A DNA stretch of 64,000 nucleotides, from positions 1,196,701 to 1,260,700 of the forward strand of contig JAVLUZ010000340.1 in the NCBI GenBank assembly GCA_036768485.1, written 5' to 3'. The DNA is from Mermis nigrescens (lineage: Eukaryota > Nematoda > Enoplea > Mermithida > Mermithidae). Both the position numbers and the translations under genes were made by a program. The first letter of the stretch is position 1, and every line of letters begins with the position of its first letter. Below the pieces are notes generated by a model that searched no databases, had not been told where the DNA came from, and saw only the letters and a list, made by a program, of their open reading frames with translations. This document shows, piece by piece, positions 18,355 to 30,216 of the stretch.

Positions 18355-19686
18355 CACATACTACTGTACTACGTTAGTAGACCACGGAGATGCACTTGCA
18401 CGGATAACACCTTTATTTTCGAGTTCTCTTACCTCTGTTATTATTATTTCTTTCTCTTTTGGTGAGGTGCAAATGGGTGCTTACCTATGGGCAAACTATC
18501 GCCAGTTATAATTTTGTGTTCAATTACGTCAGTTCTTCCACAGTCTGATTTGTCTAAGGCATACAGACCTGGAAATTTTATGAGTAATTTTACGATATCG
18601 TTTTGTTGCGTTGTGTTTAGATGCAGAGAAATATTTGCGTTCTCCCTAATCCAATCTTTGGTAACAGTTGCGCTTTTTGTAGACATCTACTGGACGCTCA
18701 TTTTTGGGATTTCTTAAGTACATATTGACATAACCCATTTTTGTATCTGAATACAGACGTATCTCATGCCAATTAGGATTAAGTACTTGCACAGGTATTG
18801 TGCCATCTTCTTGTACGAAACATATCGAGTGGGCTAGGTATATCTCGTTTTTGTTTTCTGTGGTTTTGGGCACAAACACAACTTCGTCTTTTGCGCGATA
18901 ATTATTAGAAGTTTTAGCCAAAACGACTTTTACTGAACGTGGTGGTATTAATTTTTGGCGTTCTAATATAACGGTGCTTCGTGTTTCAGGAGCACTGTAT
19001 CTCATTCCATCGCAAGGAACTGGGGCTTCTCAAAATTGAATCATAGATTTATCCCAATTCCAGATTGTGTTTTTGAATCTTGAGAGAAAATTTACGCCTA
19101 AAATGAGGTCTGCGGGGCAGTCATCCTGAATATATACTAAGATCGTTTCTGCTACGTAATAAAAGGTTATGGTTACAAAAGTTGCACCAAAAAGTGGGAT
19201 TTCGCTTTTATTGGCTGCAATTGGGCGGACAGATGTCTCATAGATTCTAAGATTAGGCAATTTTTGAGCTATTTTTAAGTCTAGGAGGGAATATACTGCT
19301 CCTGGATCGATCATAGCGGATATCGTGATATAGTTATTTATCATCACATTAGTGTGAGGCGATTGCTTATTATGCGTACTTATTAAACATACGTTGATGG
19401 ATGATTCTTTAGGGTCTCTAATGTCCCTTTTCCATGAGACTTTCTTGCTGTCCGATATTTTTGGTCCTGATTTTAGAATTTCCGAGAACATGCTACCTAA
19501 ACTTTCAGTAGGTTGTGCTTTCGAAATTATTGGTGAAGCGGACAGATTTATAGTTGAACACTTATGGCTTATGTAAAGATAAGTCAAGTAAATGATGATT
19601 GCAAAAATTAGAATAATAAGCGAAAAGTTTATTAAAAGTTGTACGGGACCTTTAAGTAGCGCATTAAAATTAGCAGAAAAACTATT
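18355..19686 (-). pseudogene. Protease and RT start of env-bearing retroelement
   Basis: A frame open from 19686 to 19030 begins in the envelope membrane anchor and tail and runs on into a retropepsin: MIDPGA (Asp-Pro-Gly in place of the usual Asp-Thr/Ser-Gly) near 19300 and ILGVNFLSRF near 19080. Fragments 19005-18646 and 18686-18444 continue the inter-domain region, with EHKIITGDSLPI marking the start of reverse transcriptase. A last shifted piece to about 18360 has ELENKGVIRASASPWS, the first RT block. Pol then ends abruptly. Gypsy-type protease and RT text is clear. The remaining RT, RNase H and integrase are missing, so the element is truncated where the tandem repeat at 18121 begins. 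Confidence 0.78.
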
Positions 19687-21294
19687 TTATGTTCCAATAA
19701 TCAGTTTTTCTAGCCCACTTTTGGCCCCTTGAACAACAGTTTTGGCGCCTGTCCCAATACCTATGAGCTATTCACGTATAACGCTGGGATTGAGCGACAT
19801 TCCAGAGGTGTAATCCAAGAGTCTATGTAAAACTTTCTCTAATTTTGCCGTTTTATATAGATAATTTCGAAACAGACCAAAAGTTGGTTCCCCAGCCGCA
19901 AGGCGATCATGGAAAACTGCTGGGGCCTTGAATTGAAAAATCGTAAAATTTTTTTCCCCAATTTAACTCTAGCGGAACTTCCAAAACATGAACTAACCCG
20001 TTTTCGGTGATCCATTTATCTTTAAATCGATAAATCTCAACCTTTTTATGTAAACAATTTACAGTTTCCAAAAAATGAACTAAGTCCCCTGTTCCTGGGA
20101 GCGCAAACCAAATCTGCCCATTATACTCCACGGGTAAGTACTTATAACACGTATCATTTATTTTATAATCCATATATATTTTTCACACGTTCACTTTTTT
20201 GTAGCCCCACAGCGTGAAAACGTCCGCAGTAAAGGCCGCTGAAATATCCACTCTTTGAAAAAACGCCCTGGCCCCAATGGTGGGATCCAGATATAAAAGC
20301 TGCCAAATTATATCTATGTTTCTCTGAAATTGGTGACAAGGTTCAAGCCAAATTCTTCGAAAATTTGAAATTTCTTCTTGAAGGAATCGGATTTCGAGAT
20401 AATTCAACTTTGAATTTACAGGATCAATGTCTGTTTTTTCTATTTTAATAAATTTTGGTGCTTCTAGCTTATGTTTAGACTGGACTTTTACCCCTCGGTC
20501 GGACTTAAACCCTACAACAACTCCTTGCTCTGAATTGTATGCATTACTTATTTCGTCACACCTTGTGTATTTTTCTTTTATTTTAAACGCGGCTCGGAGG
20601 TTGTCTACGACCACATAGTTTTTGCTAATAAGAGAAGTGAATGTACCTCGGGCGATATATGGGCAAACTTTTTGGAAAAATTCACCCTGCCAAATAAAAG
20701 TATTTTCTAGATTTTTGCATTTTCCATAGGTTGGGCGGCACATGCTAATATCCCCTAAATCTGAAATCGCGTTTTCTCCATCCCAACTAGCTACTTGCCC
20801 TTCTTCAATTAGAAAATTAGTGTTTGCAGCACATTTATCACGACAGCACCAAGAAAAAGGAATTTCTAATTTTAAGTCAGTAGTCCAGAAACCATCAACA
20901 TTTTTCTTTAAATGATAACCTTCATATTCCTTATTTTTCGTAAGAATTTTTACAAATCTCATACAAAACTGGTTGGCTTTCCGTTTTATCCGAAACTATT
21001 CCCTTAGAGCCAAAAAAACCAGTATTTGTACAGATTGTTCGAGTAAGTCTCATGCATTTTATAGCGAAAACACTTATAGGTCCGATCCGGGGAATAAAAA
21101 TAGTTACATTTTGCTTTTTTGGGTTTGGACATCGTTCCCCCAGGCAGAATGCATTTAACTAAGTGAAATAAATTTACAGCATGGCCACTGCGGCTTGTGC
21201 CACACAACTGAAAAGTTTGATTACCCGTGGTACATTTTACAAAACATGTTAACATTATTGACACCACAATGAATTTAAATAAGTTAACTTTCAT
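19575..21294 (-). pseudogene. Envelope-like glycoprotein, copy 1
   Basis: ATG at 21294 begins a signal peptide (hydrophobic FIVVSIMLTCFV) followed by Cys-containing ectodomain text. After a frameshift near 21000 the long frame 20962-20183 continues (FSWCCRDKC, CRPTYGKC, LDPTIGARAFF), then 20173-19907 (CYKYLPVEYNG, LVHFLETVNCLHK), and further fragments to a clear transmembrane stretch rich in Leu/Ile near 19650-19580. Many paired cysteines, a signal peptide and a C-terminal anchor fit a viral fusion or attachment glycoprotein. I could not place it in a known fusion class. Its cytoplasmic tail is in frame with the protease that follows. Several frameshifts and stops disable it. Confidence 0.65.
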
Positions 21295-21507
21295 TAAGCA
21301 AGTACGAGTATGTGCATGCGACCTCTTTACAGCTCGCTGTACAGCATTAATTATAGGTCGCAAAAATGATTTAAATACGTTTAAATATTGACACGCTCCA
21401 TTTAAATAGCCAGATGTTGATTTAGATACTTTCGCGCTTTTTAAGAGAGAATTTAAATAATTTCGACACAGAACTTTAAATAAATTTGGAAGCGCGAACT
21501 TTTTTCA

Positions 21508-22608
21508 TTATTCATTTCCCGTCGACGTCTTTGCCGGCGTTGCGTTTAGCGTCGCCTCTGTTGGTGTCTTCCGTGTTGGCGAGTACGTCGTTGTCTTCAG
21601 ATAATTCGCCCATAATTTTCTCAAGGTCGTCATTGGACACGTCTGAGGCAAAAAATGAATATATGAGCAAATTATCGATATCGCTTTTGAATTTAAAATC
21701 ATATCCCAAGTTTTGTAAATTTGAATAACCCTTAAGCTATTTAGGCTACTTTTGGGCAGAAATTCATAAAAATCAAAGCCTCCAATAATACGTTTGCTTA
21801 CTGTTCCGATTATCTGCCAATTTTGGTGCTTAGCACCGAATTTAAACTTGAGAGTAGCATTTTCAACAGCAGGGCAAAATTCAGATGAATTGCCGAAATG
21901 CATTGAATACACACAGATTTCTTTGATTTTTGAACACGGATTTATAGGGGAATAGAGACAAACAAATATAGAATATTTGCAGAAACGCATCAAATATTTG
22001 CGGAAATGCAGCAAAACTTTGCAAACTCTTGGATAATGACTTATAGGCTTATGGACGATAACACTCTGGTAAAAACGGAATACTGTGAAAAGTTTCAATT
22101 TTCCAATTTTATTGAGATTTTTATGATTTTTAGCATTTTCAATCTCATTAATTTCTTGGAGATACGCGTGTATGAAATACATCAACAACAATAATGGCAT
22201 GCACGATAATAAATTTGCAATTGACAAAAAGAATAACAGCATGCACAGTAAAAGATATTTAAATAAAAAGTTTAGGATAGCTATAAGGAATTCTATTATT
22301 AGATTTTTAAATTTGGAATAGCTGAAGGCAATAAAAGAAAACGTAAAAATTTTTGTAATTAATCCAAAAGTAGTCGTTTTTGGGCAAATTTTGAAATATG
22401 TGAAAATGAATGTGAAATTTAAGAGACAAGTTATGATAAATTTAGAAAAGTTCTCACCAGAGTAACGCGACCACTTTATGTACAACGGCCCTGGCTTGGG
22501 TTCCTGAAGCGTCTCGTTTTTTGGATTATTTGGCGGGGGGGCTTTTGGGAGAGTCCGGGATGTCCGGGTTGTGGCTGGTGAAATTGCGATGTAACGGACA
22601 GAATACAC
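21508..22608 (-). CDS. Unrecognised membrane ORF between gag and env
   Basis: A 366-codon open frame with no recognised family. The first 60 residues are Pro/Thr-rich, then come about four hydrophobic segments rich in Phe, Leu and Ile (about 22460-22180), then a soluble-looking part with Cys (INPCSKIKEIC, NSSEFCPAVENATLKF) and a GGFDFYEFLPK block near 21780. Near 21710 a better-looking acidic frame (21709-21512, SNDDLEKIMGELSED) takes over, suggesting a one-base shift. It starts inside the Arg-rich tail of the upstream ORF. Open length in AT-rich DNA argues for a real or recently real gene, but the hydrophobic part could be AT-rich noise. Confidence 0.4.
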   Translation of the reverse strand: MYSVRYIAISPATTRTSRTLPKAPPPNNPKNETLQEPKPGPLYIKWSRYSGENFSKFIITCLLNFTFIFTYFKICPKTTTFGLITKIFTFSFIAFSYSKFKNLIIEFLIAILNFLFKYLLLCMLLFFLSIANLLSCMPLLLLMYFIHAYLQEINEIENAKNHKNLNKIGKLKLFTVFRFYQSVIVHKPISHYPRVCKVLLHFRKYLMRFCKYSIFVCLYSPINPCSKIKEICVYSMHFGNSSEFCPAVENATLKFKFGAKHQNWQIIGTVSKRIIGGFDFYEFLPKSSLNSLRVIQIYKTWDMILNSKAISIICSYIHFLPQTCPMTTLRKLWANYLKTTTYSPTRKTPTEATLNATPAKTSTGNE

Positions 22609-23506
22609 AAGTACAACGTAACGGAGTGCGGCGACAACGGCGATACAGTGGGCGATGGTTAATTGATCGACGTTGAAAGAACGGGCGGCAACGGCGGTAC
22701 GGCGGGCGGCGTTGTTGACGGTTGGGCAACGGGGCCGGCGTTCCTGTCAAAACATTGTCGCTATCAGAATTAAGAATGTTAAGCTCGTTGGGCGGAGAAT
22801 CGGGGAATGGAATCAAGGCCCCTTCTCTATACCAAAAAAAATGATTTGCGTCCCTCCAAGCCGCGTAATTGCCCCATGGCGTGCCGTTTTCATCCAAATC
22901 GGAATCACTATCATCCAATACTAACATAGGCCCTTCAAATTGCTGTAACTGCGCGTTCAAAACCTCAAGATAACGCGCGTATTTGGCCTCGGCAATTTTG
23001 TTATTTGCAGTGTCCGTGTCAAATAAAAAACGGATGTCAGTGAGGGCGTCCTTGCCTAACGCATCCCTTTCGTTCACTGCATGGAGGGAAAAAATTACAG
23101 AGTTGATATAGCCAGTTTTTGGGGTTGCTAGGTAAAGACCCTCATCTCCAATATTTGAAATTTCGCAATTTAAAGAATTTTCATCGTTTTCTCTTCGATT
23201 TTCAATTAAAATGCTATTATTTGTTGGTTGCATTAAATTTTCTGAGAAACGAACATTTCTTCCTCGATTTTGTGGGGTACTAGGTCGGGTCCTGGGGTTT
23301 TCTGCCCTTGAGTAAGGCCCCAAACTATGGTTTCTCGCCCCCATATTTCTCCTATCTGCGTTATACGAATTTTGCCTCGCGTTATTCTGATAATTAAAAT
23401 TTGCTGAACTATTACAATTATTCATCATAACTCGCGATTGCCCATTATTTCTAAAATTTGTACTTCCTTGATAATTGCTCAAATTACGATTTAGATTTCT
23501 GTTCAA
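22526..23506 (-). pseudogene. gag C-terminal region, Asn/Arg-rich
   Basis: A 326-codon frame follows the capsid-like fragments on the same strand. It opens with an Asn/Arg/Ser-rich stretch typical of nucleocapsid linkers, has a mixed central region (DALTDIRFLFDTDTANNK) and an acidic LVLDDSDSDLDENG block, and ends in Arg-rich, Cys-containing repeats (RRCRPFFQRR). It is likely the downstream part of gag of the env-bearing retroelement. The Arg-rich tail may be an out-of-frame reading of a repeated GGCGGCAACG-like sequence (22620-22740). Confidence 0.5.
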
Positions 23507-23599
23507 AGCATTATTATTGCGATTATGATAATAATTATTATTATTACTATTACCACTAAAGCTATGGTAATTACCATTTTGCGTGGCCGGATTATTTTC

Positions 23600-24897
23600 T
23601 CGGGTGAAAAAGCAGCATTCATACGTCGATGTGATTGTTATTCTGACAGATGGAACAACAAAAACCGCCTTGTTTTATGAGGCCCGCGATTTCGTTCAAC
23701 TTTCGAACCATTTCGTTTTCTGAAGGGAAAATTGATAAATTAAAATCAGATTTTGGTTCAGTTTGGGTGGGATAATCTTGTATTTGCTCCCAAAAAACCT
23801 GATTTTTGGTGTACGATGTCCGCCTAATTGCATCAGCTAGGGTTCCGAATTCTTGGTATTTAAGCCCCTTGTGAATTATTGGTAAAAGGCCACAAATATA
23901 AATTGGCTTAATTATGCTCTCCCGGCTATGTTCTAAAAGTTAGGGGTATGCCAATCTTGCGAGCTTTTTAAGTCTCTCAGAAAATTCCAGGACGGACTCA
24001 GTCTTCTGTTGCTTGGCATTGTACACCAGACCCTGATATATATTGCTATCACGCCCCTCCAAAACTCAGCTTTTAATGCATCAACTATATCGTCAAAACT
24101 AGGGTCACGAAGAGTTTCTAACATATTATTTAAAGTTGCTAAAGCAGACCCTGTGCAGTTTGATTCCAGAAATGCAATTTTGTAAGCATCATCTGCATTA
24201 GACACACCCTGGAGAACCATATATTTTTGGAATTTTTTAATCATTCGTGAAAAGATTAGTCAAAAGCTCCGCAAAATGGTTTAGGAGGTCTTTGAGTCAT
24301 TAAAGCACCAAAACGTTGGAAAGGATCTCCTATGGGATTTGTCAGATTTGGATCCGCCCGCTGTTGGATCCGTTCCTCCAAGTTTGTCATTTTTTGGACT
24401 AGTGGAGCACCAAATTCGTCAAAAGCAGTTTTAAAAGCTTCTTCTATTAATTTAGGATCAAATGCCATTTTTCTAGTCACTGTTTTCTTTGATTTTTGAA
24501 TCAAAAATTCCTTAAAGAAAGGTGCGGAACTTTGAGGAAATTTACTTTTTTGTTCCTGAGTTAGTTCACTCCTTTCCTTTGATTCAGTAATTCCCGATGT
24601 ACTCGGAGTAAGAGTCAAAATATTCTTAAATTGAACCGATTGTGCACCTGCTTTGGGGGTACTATGATCTCTAGGTACAGCGAACGAATTATGCAAAGTA
24701 TCTAAAAATGTCTGATGAGCCTTAAGAGTATCTTGAAACGCGCTTGTGGTTTCCTGATCAGAAAATTCTTCAGAAGAATCTAAAACGCTTTCCTGAACGG
24801 CTTTTTTGCTTTCAGATTCAGAATTTGAGTCCGTTTTGACTTTTAACAATTTTTCCGCTTTTTTAAAATTGTATATGACCATTACCCTTATCAACAA
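23600..24897 (-). pseudogene. gag capsid region of env-bearing retroelement
   Basis: Frame 24897-24256 is Ser/Glu/Lys-rich and ends in a motif MAFDPKLIEEAFKTAF before a stop. Frame 24244-23933 continues with a capsid-type helix pair: FQKYMVLQGVSNADDAYKIA, then LESNCTGSALATLNNM and FDDIVDALKAEF, which parallels LTR-retrotransposon gag. Further on, near 23620-23660 in a shifted frame, CSICQNNNH suggests a remnant zinc knuckle. Stops and shifts separate the pieces. It stands at the 5' end of the element, about 600 bp downstream of a possible primer-binding site at 25502-25519 (TGGGAACCCAACCCGACC). Confidence 0.6.
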
Positions 24898-27580
24898 AAA
24901 TATGTAATTAATGAAGAAAAATCTTGCGTTATATCCAGAATGCGCAAAAATGGGTGCTTAAATCGCTGGCCAAACGATTTTCAGCAAAAAAATAACTAGG
25001 ATCCTGGGCTGACTGGAAAATCATGATGAAAAAGTCAGCAAAATTGGGGTTTCCTCCAAGTATTCAATTTTGTCGGTTTCCGACAATAAATCAATTTATT
25101 TAATTAATGTCTGTCACTTCGGTTTCCGAAGTTAAATGAAGAAAAAGTCAGTAAATTTTCACTCTTGGGAAAATCGTACTGTCATGACTTTAAAAAACGG
25201 GTTAACGGTTTTTGGAAGACTAAATATGGAAAATAAACTTCCAGGAAAAAAAAGAAAATGCCACCATATTTTGTTTTGGAAAGGAGACAAAAAGCGGATT
25301 TTAGTTTTAAGCTAAAACAAATTTTTCGAGCTCAGAAAATAGAATCAAAACGGATCCTACTTTCTGCGCCACGTGTCAAGTTAGCACTAGATTCTTAATT
25401 CTTTTTCCGCGTTAAAAAGTATTTTTCTGAATTAAGCTAATGAACGATTAGCTTATTTTCCACTTAGGCTTTTCAATCTTAAGCTGCTATTTATTATTTC
25501 AGGTCGGGTTGGGTTCCCAACTGATATCCCCTGTGTACAAAATGCGTTAAACACCAATTAATTAATTTGTAAGAAGGACTAAATCCTTCTTTTATTGATA
25601 AAAAATGATAAGTAAAAGAAGCTTGTCTCTATGATTATTCAGGTACAAATATTTACTCACAGCTAATGACGTAAATACTGATAAGCTGAAGGCCTAGACA
25701 AATATAATTGGCAATCCGATGACAAAGTAAAACGAGAAATTTGGATGATGAAACGTGATAATCAGAAAAAAATAACAAACGGGAGCTGAATTTCGGAACC
25801 GAACTGGTCGAAAAAGCAAAACGTTAGACTGAGCGGTGTCTTTTTGTTCTTTTGATTTTTATAGAAAAGCGGCTTTTTAGATTTTCTTCTAGAATTTTCG
25901 AATGGGTAATATTTTAGGAAGATGGGCACTATTTCTGGTTTCTCAGAGTCTTGATTCCCATTTTCTCAACCCATGTTTAGCGTTCTTTGCGTGCATTTTT
26001 ACGCATATTCATTTTTTTGACGGAAAGCATACTTTCTGTTATTTTCTCCACCTTTTGCCTGAGGTGACCGTATCCTTTCTGATTGAGTCGGCCACTTTGC
26101 ATATACTTTTGCATGTCTCTCGTATTGATTTCACGCTGTCCAGATTTTGGACATCATTTCTACATGCTGCTGTTGATTTTACGCGCCTGAATTTTTTGTT
26201 CATGCTTTCTGTACGCTTGCACACATCCTACACTCTCTCTCTCCGCCTAATTAGATAATTTTTACGTTTTTTAGCACCTCGGATTAATTGCTCTAAATTG
26301 CTGTTTTTTGCGATTAATCAAACCTGTTACTTTAACGATTTTAATAATCGTTTTGCTTAATGTTCATCTTAATGCCTTTCTTCCGGTCTATCTATCCTAC
26401 AGCTTACCTTACAATAAATTTAAAACACGTTTAACATACGATATAACATTGTATAGATGATAATAACTTTGCATAGCATTATAAATATACTCGCTCATAT
26501 ACCTTTATATTATTAATACATAATAATTTAAACGCGAAAATGCAATTCAGTGTACATTATTTTGTTTCATACTTGACTACGGTTGGCAGCATGTATCCTC
26601 CATGCTGTTGCTTTTTAATTGCTTCATAATTTTTCTGTCCGAAAATATTGTAAAGATTTATTATTTAATTAACGATGCTGGGCTAGGTTGAATTTTCGTG
26701 CTGTTGAAATCTGTCCTTGTGCTACACTATACTTAGGAACCCTTAATATTTTCAAGCACCGGAATTTGGTCCAAAACAAGTTAAATAATAATCTTTTTGA
26801 GCCCTCAATTAGGTTTCCGGGGAACTTACTTTAATTAGGTACTTAATCTCAAAGGGGTTGAGTAAGTAAGTGTCACTAGTTGCGTGCGTAGAGGACGAGC
26901 TACCTTGAATAGGCCGGGCCACTTACCCCCAATTAGCCGGCTGGTGATCAACCTCTTAAAAAGGGTGAGAACCCCGTGTGAGTGCATAAGCTTGAGATTT
27001 GGGTTAAGCAAGCGAAGTGAACGTAGCTTGAGTCCACGTTAACACATCTGATATTTATTTGTCCTTGGGCCATTGTGGAGACTTAATTTTTTCATAAATG
27101 TTGATCATAATATCAGAATTACGAATCCGACTGAAATTTTCTTTAAAGTCTGTGATTGTGTAGAGTTTACACTACATATTAAGTCAACTCTTGTTCTAGA
27201 GCCTTGCGGAAGCTTAATTTTTTTCAAAATGTTCTACGTAAAATCAGAAATGAGAATCTGACTATTAGTTTCCTCTACACCTTGTAGTTGTGTGAAGTTT
27301 GCACTAATCATTTGTTGTTAAAATGTAGTTTATACTACAAATTTATTTTACTTCCGAATCTGAGCGTTAGTGTTCCTCACACTTGATATTTGCATAAAGT
27401 TAATTCTGAAAAACTTTGATCTGTTAAAATAATGTAAGGTTGTCTTGTTTGAAAAGGATAATGCTGATGTTAAGAACAGTATTGTTTTCCGTGTTATTGT
27501 ACTGCTGTCATTATAATGGCATGTTACTGTATGTGTTTACTGACTGATGTACTCAAATCATACTAATTAAAAGTGGGGTA
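24898..27580. other. No gene seen; possible leader and LTR
   Basis: About 2.7 kb without a supported gene. On the minus strand 24898-25520 could be the untranslated leader of the retroelement, with a TGG-starting primer-binding-site candidate at 25502-25519 preceded by ATATCA. A 5' LTR would then lie above 25522, but the 3' partner is missing so it cannot be proven. A GC-richer patch at 26870-27010 stands out. Confidence 0.35.
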
Positions 27581-28133
<553 letters not shown>

Positions 28134-28537
28134 ACAAAATTAAATGTGCTGCAACAATGCCTTCGAACATTTATACCCAATTTGGCATAAGGGTGATTAG
28201 GTCATAGCAACCATTGGCCTCATACAGATTGATGACCTTCTTCACAGCAGAACCTTCATTGAACAACATTTTACCTAAGTAAACCTTTATTTGGTAATTT
28301 GACGTTATTTTTTATGCATTATATGGACAAGTATATGTCTGTCAATGGCTCTTTGCATAAAATACTTATAGTAATTTCTTGCTTAATTGTTAAAATGGTG
28401 AGACCGGTGATACAACGTGTGCAGATCTTGTAACAGTGCTCCAGCAAAGCAAATGCACTAATATGTGGCAATGATTTTGTTGACGCAACTCCATTTTTGG
28501 GGAGGGGGATGATTTAAAAAAAGTAATATGTCTAACT

Positions 28538-29280
28538 TTAGGTCATGTTTGTACACTTGAAATGCAATTTAATGATAGTTTTTCCCCAAACTCAAAAAAC
28601 ACCGGCATATCCTGGTTTTAATGTTATATTCAATAGAATTAAATGAGTTTTTGAGCACTGGTATATAGTGTGGACTGATATAGGAGTGGTTTCTTATATC
28701 CATATAAATTTTTTAATATTTATCAACTGCAGAAGCGGGGCAAAAACATTACCAACAATTTGAGGTTCGACTATATTACAATTTACATAAAAATTGTGCA
28801 TGCCGCCTAGCATATTGGGAGAATGGTGGGCAGCTATATTCAGTTCTTGTGCTACCTTATAATTTATGCTAGAGAGTTAGTCTTCTAGAAATACCAGCAT
28901 GTACATTAAATGTTTGGTTAATTTTAGGCTATGAATATGTTCAGTGTTGAGTTTAAGATGACAGCATTTTTTATTATCATCATATTGTGAGCTTTTATGT
29001 TATGTATAGTCAAATTTTTCATTTGTGCTGACCATTTTTAATCCTTCAGTGATTGTTTTCACAAGATCATGTATATTCAAGTACCTGGTGTGAGGAATAA
29101 GCATTTTTATTTGGATATAATTTTTAAAATCATAATATTGAATCATGTTCTGATCTTTGGATATATTATTCCAGGTGTTTGCATAGATTATTCTGGCTAG
29201 CCCTACTTCCTAATCACCATTGAGCATTATGTGCCTATGCAGATTTGTAATGAACATAGAGGCAATATTTGATTCTTGCA
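28538..29280 (-). pseudogene. Polinton penton-like minor capsid, copy 2
   Basis: Downstream of the second protease relic, minus-strand fragments show EVGLARIIYANTWNNI near 29150-29200, LIPHTRYLNIHDLVKTITEGL near 29050-29110, CNIVEPQIVGNVFAPLLQ near 28740-28790, and a C-terminal GKTIIKLHFK before a TAA at 28538. These match in order the penton-like minor capsid of Polinton/adinto-type elements (WEVGLxEIxYPxTWxN at the start, CDIVEPQIVGDxxAPLLR and KVxVTLHFR at the end). Stops and frame changes interrupt it. The start codon is uncertain. It contains no large insertion, unlike its neighbours. Confidence 0.72.
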
Positions 29281-29319
29281 ATTCTTGCAAATTGCTCCAA
29301 AGCATAATGTAAAACTGCT

Positions 29320-29935
29320 TAAGATCCATGTTTCTTTGTTTTTTTATATTTCCTCAAAGTATTTATAGACTTTGGGCATGTGCATAGATGTAATGAATCT
29401 TTTGAATGAAACCCTTTTGCTCGAAAATGCAGGGAATAAATGCACATATGGCCGCATGATGTAGAGAAAAGATCCTGAACCCCCATATTATTGTACATGT
29501 ATGATGATGCATTTTTCTGAATATATTTGTTAAACTCAAATGGTTTTTGACCATAATTGTCAAAAAAATTACAATGCAATTTACGATTGAAGGACGTGGC
29601 CACCATAGGTGGGCAGCAGTGAAATTCTAGGGGAGGGGGTGAAAAAATTCCTGGAGGTGAAAAAATTTTCATATGTCAAAAAATGGTCTTAAAAGTGGTT
29701 TTATGGCAAAAAAACACGATTTTTCGATCTTTTGTCATTGAGCACTATCCAATGGCATCAAAAAATTGCTAAAAAAGCAAAAAAATTTTTCTGGGGGGGG
29801 TAGTGAAGCTCGATTATTGCTGAAATCCAAATTGGCTATTACTGCAGCAGGGTAGAGGAGTATAGGCAGAAGACAATCATAGGGAAGATGCCCAGCAAAA
29901 TTTTGTTTGCAGCAGGATCTGCTTCTGAAGTGTGT
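29320..29935 (-). pseudogene. Adenain-like cysteine protease, copy 2
   Basis: The N-terminal part (29935-29820) reads SDPAANKILLGIF-like text in mixed frames. After an M1 insertion the C-terminal part retains FFDNYG with the catalytic Asp near 29560 and STSCGHMC with the nucleophilic Cys near 29465, then a basic end. This is the same C48-type protease as copy 1, lying between capsid and penton in the same order. The region that should hold the catalytic His is disrupted by the M1 insertion and frameshifts. Pseudogene. Confidence 0.72.
29604..29805. mobile_element. Truncated M1 element in protease relic
   Basis: Starts with the M1 terminus cataggtgggc at 29604 and keeps the core, but stops at a G-run near 29805 without the other terminus. 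It separates the two halves of the protease relic. Confidence 0.75.
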
Positions 29936-29941
29936 AGTATT

Positions 29942-30216
29942 CACACATGGGCGTGGGGTGGGGGTTTGGGGGTATACACCCCCAGAAGTTGAAATACCCC
30001 CCCCCCAGAAATCGAAATACCCCCCCCCCAGAAAAAAATTTTTTTGCTTTTTTAGCAATTTTTTGATGCCATTGAATAGGATGAGAAACGTCGAAAAATG
30101 GTGTTTTTCTTGCCATACGACCACTTTTAAGACCTTTTTTGACCTTTAAAAATTTTTTCACCCCCCCCCCAGAAATTTTTTAACCCCCCCCAGAATTTTG
30201 GTGCTGCCCACCTATG
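29942..30216. mobile_element. M1 element with perfect 8-bp duplication
   Basis: Termini cacacatgggc and gcccacctatg, 275 bp, flanked by GTAGTATT at 29934-29941 and again at 30217-30224. It lies between the capsid and protease relics of the second Polinton module. Confidence 0.93.

Noticed and set aside
22620..22740. Arg-rich nucleic-acid-binding tail as a real domain
   Set aside because: The Arg-rich reading comes from a short CGGCAACGG-like repeat that is also open in another frame, so the true frame is unclear.
25902..26258. 118-codon plus-strand frame
   Set aside because: Composition is hydrophobic and AT-driven with no domain; no start context or neighbour supports it.
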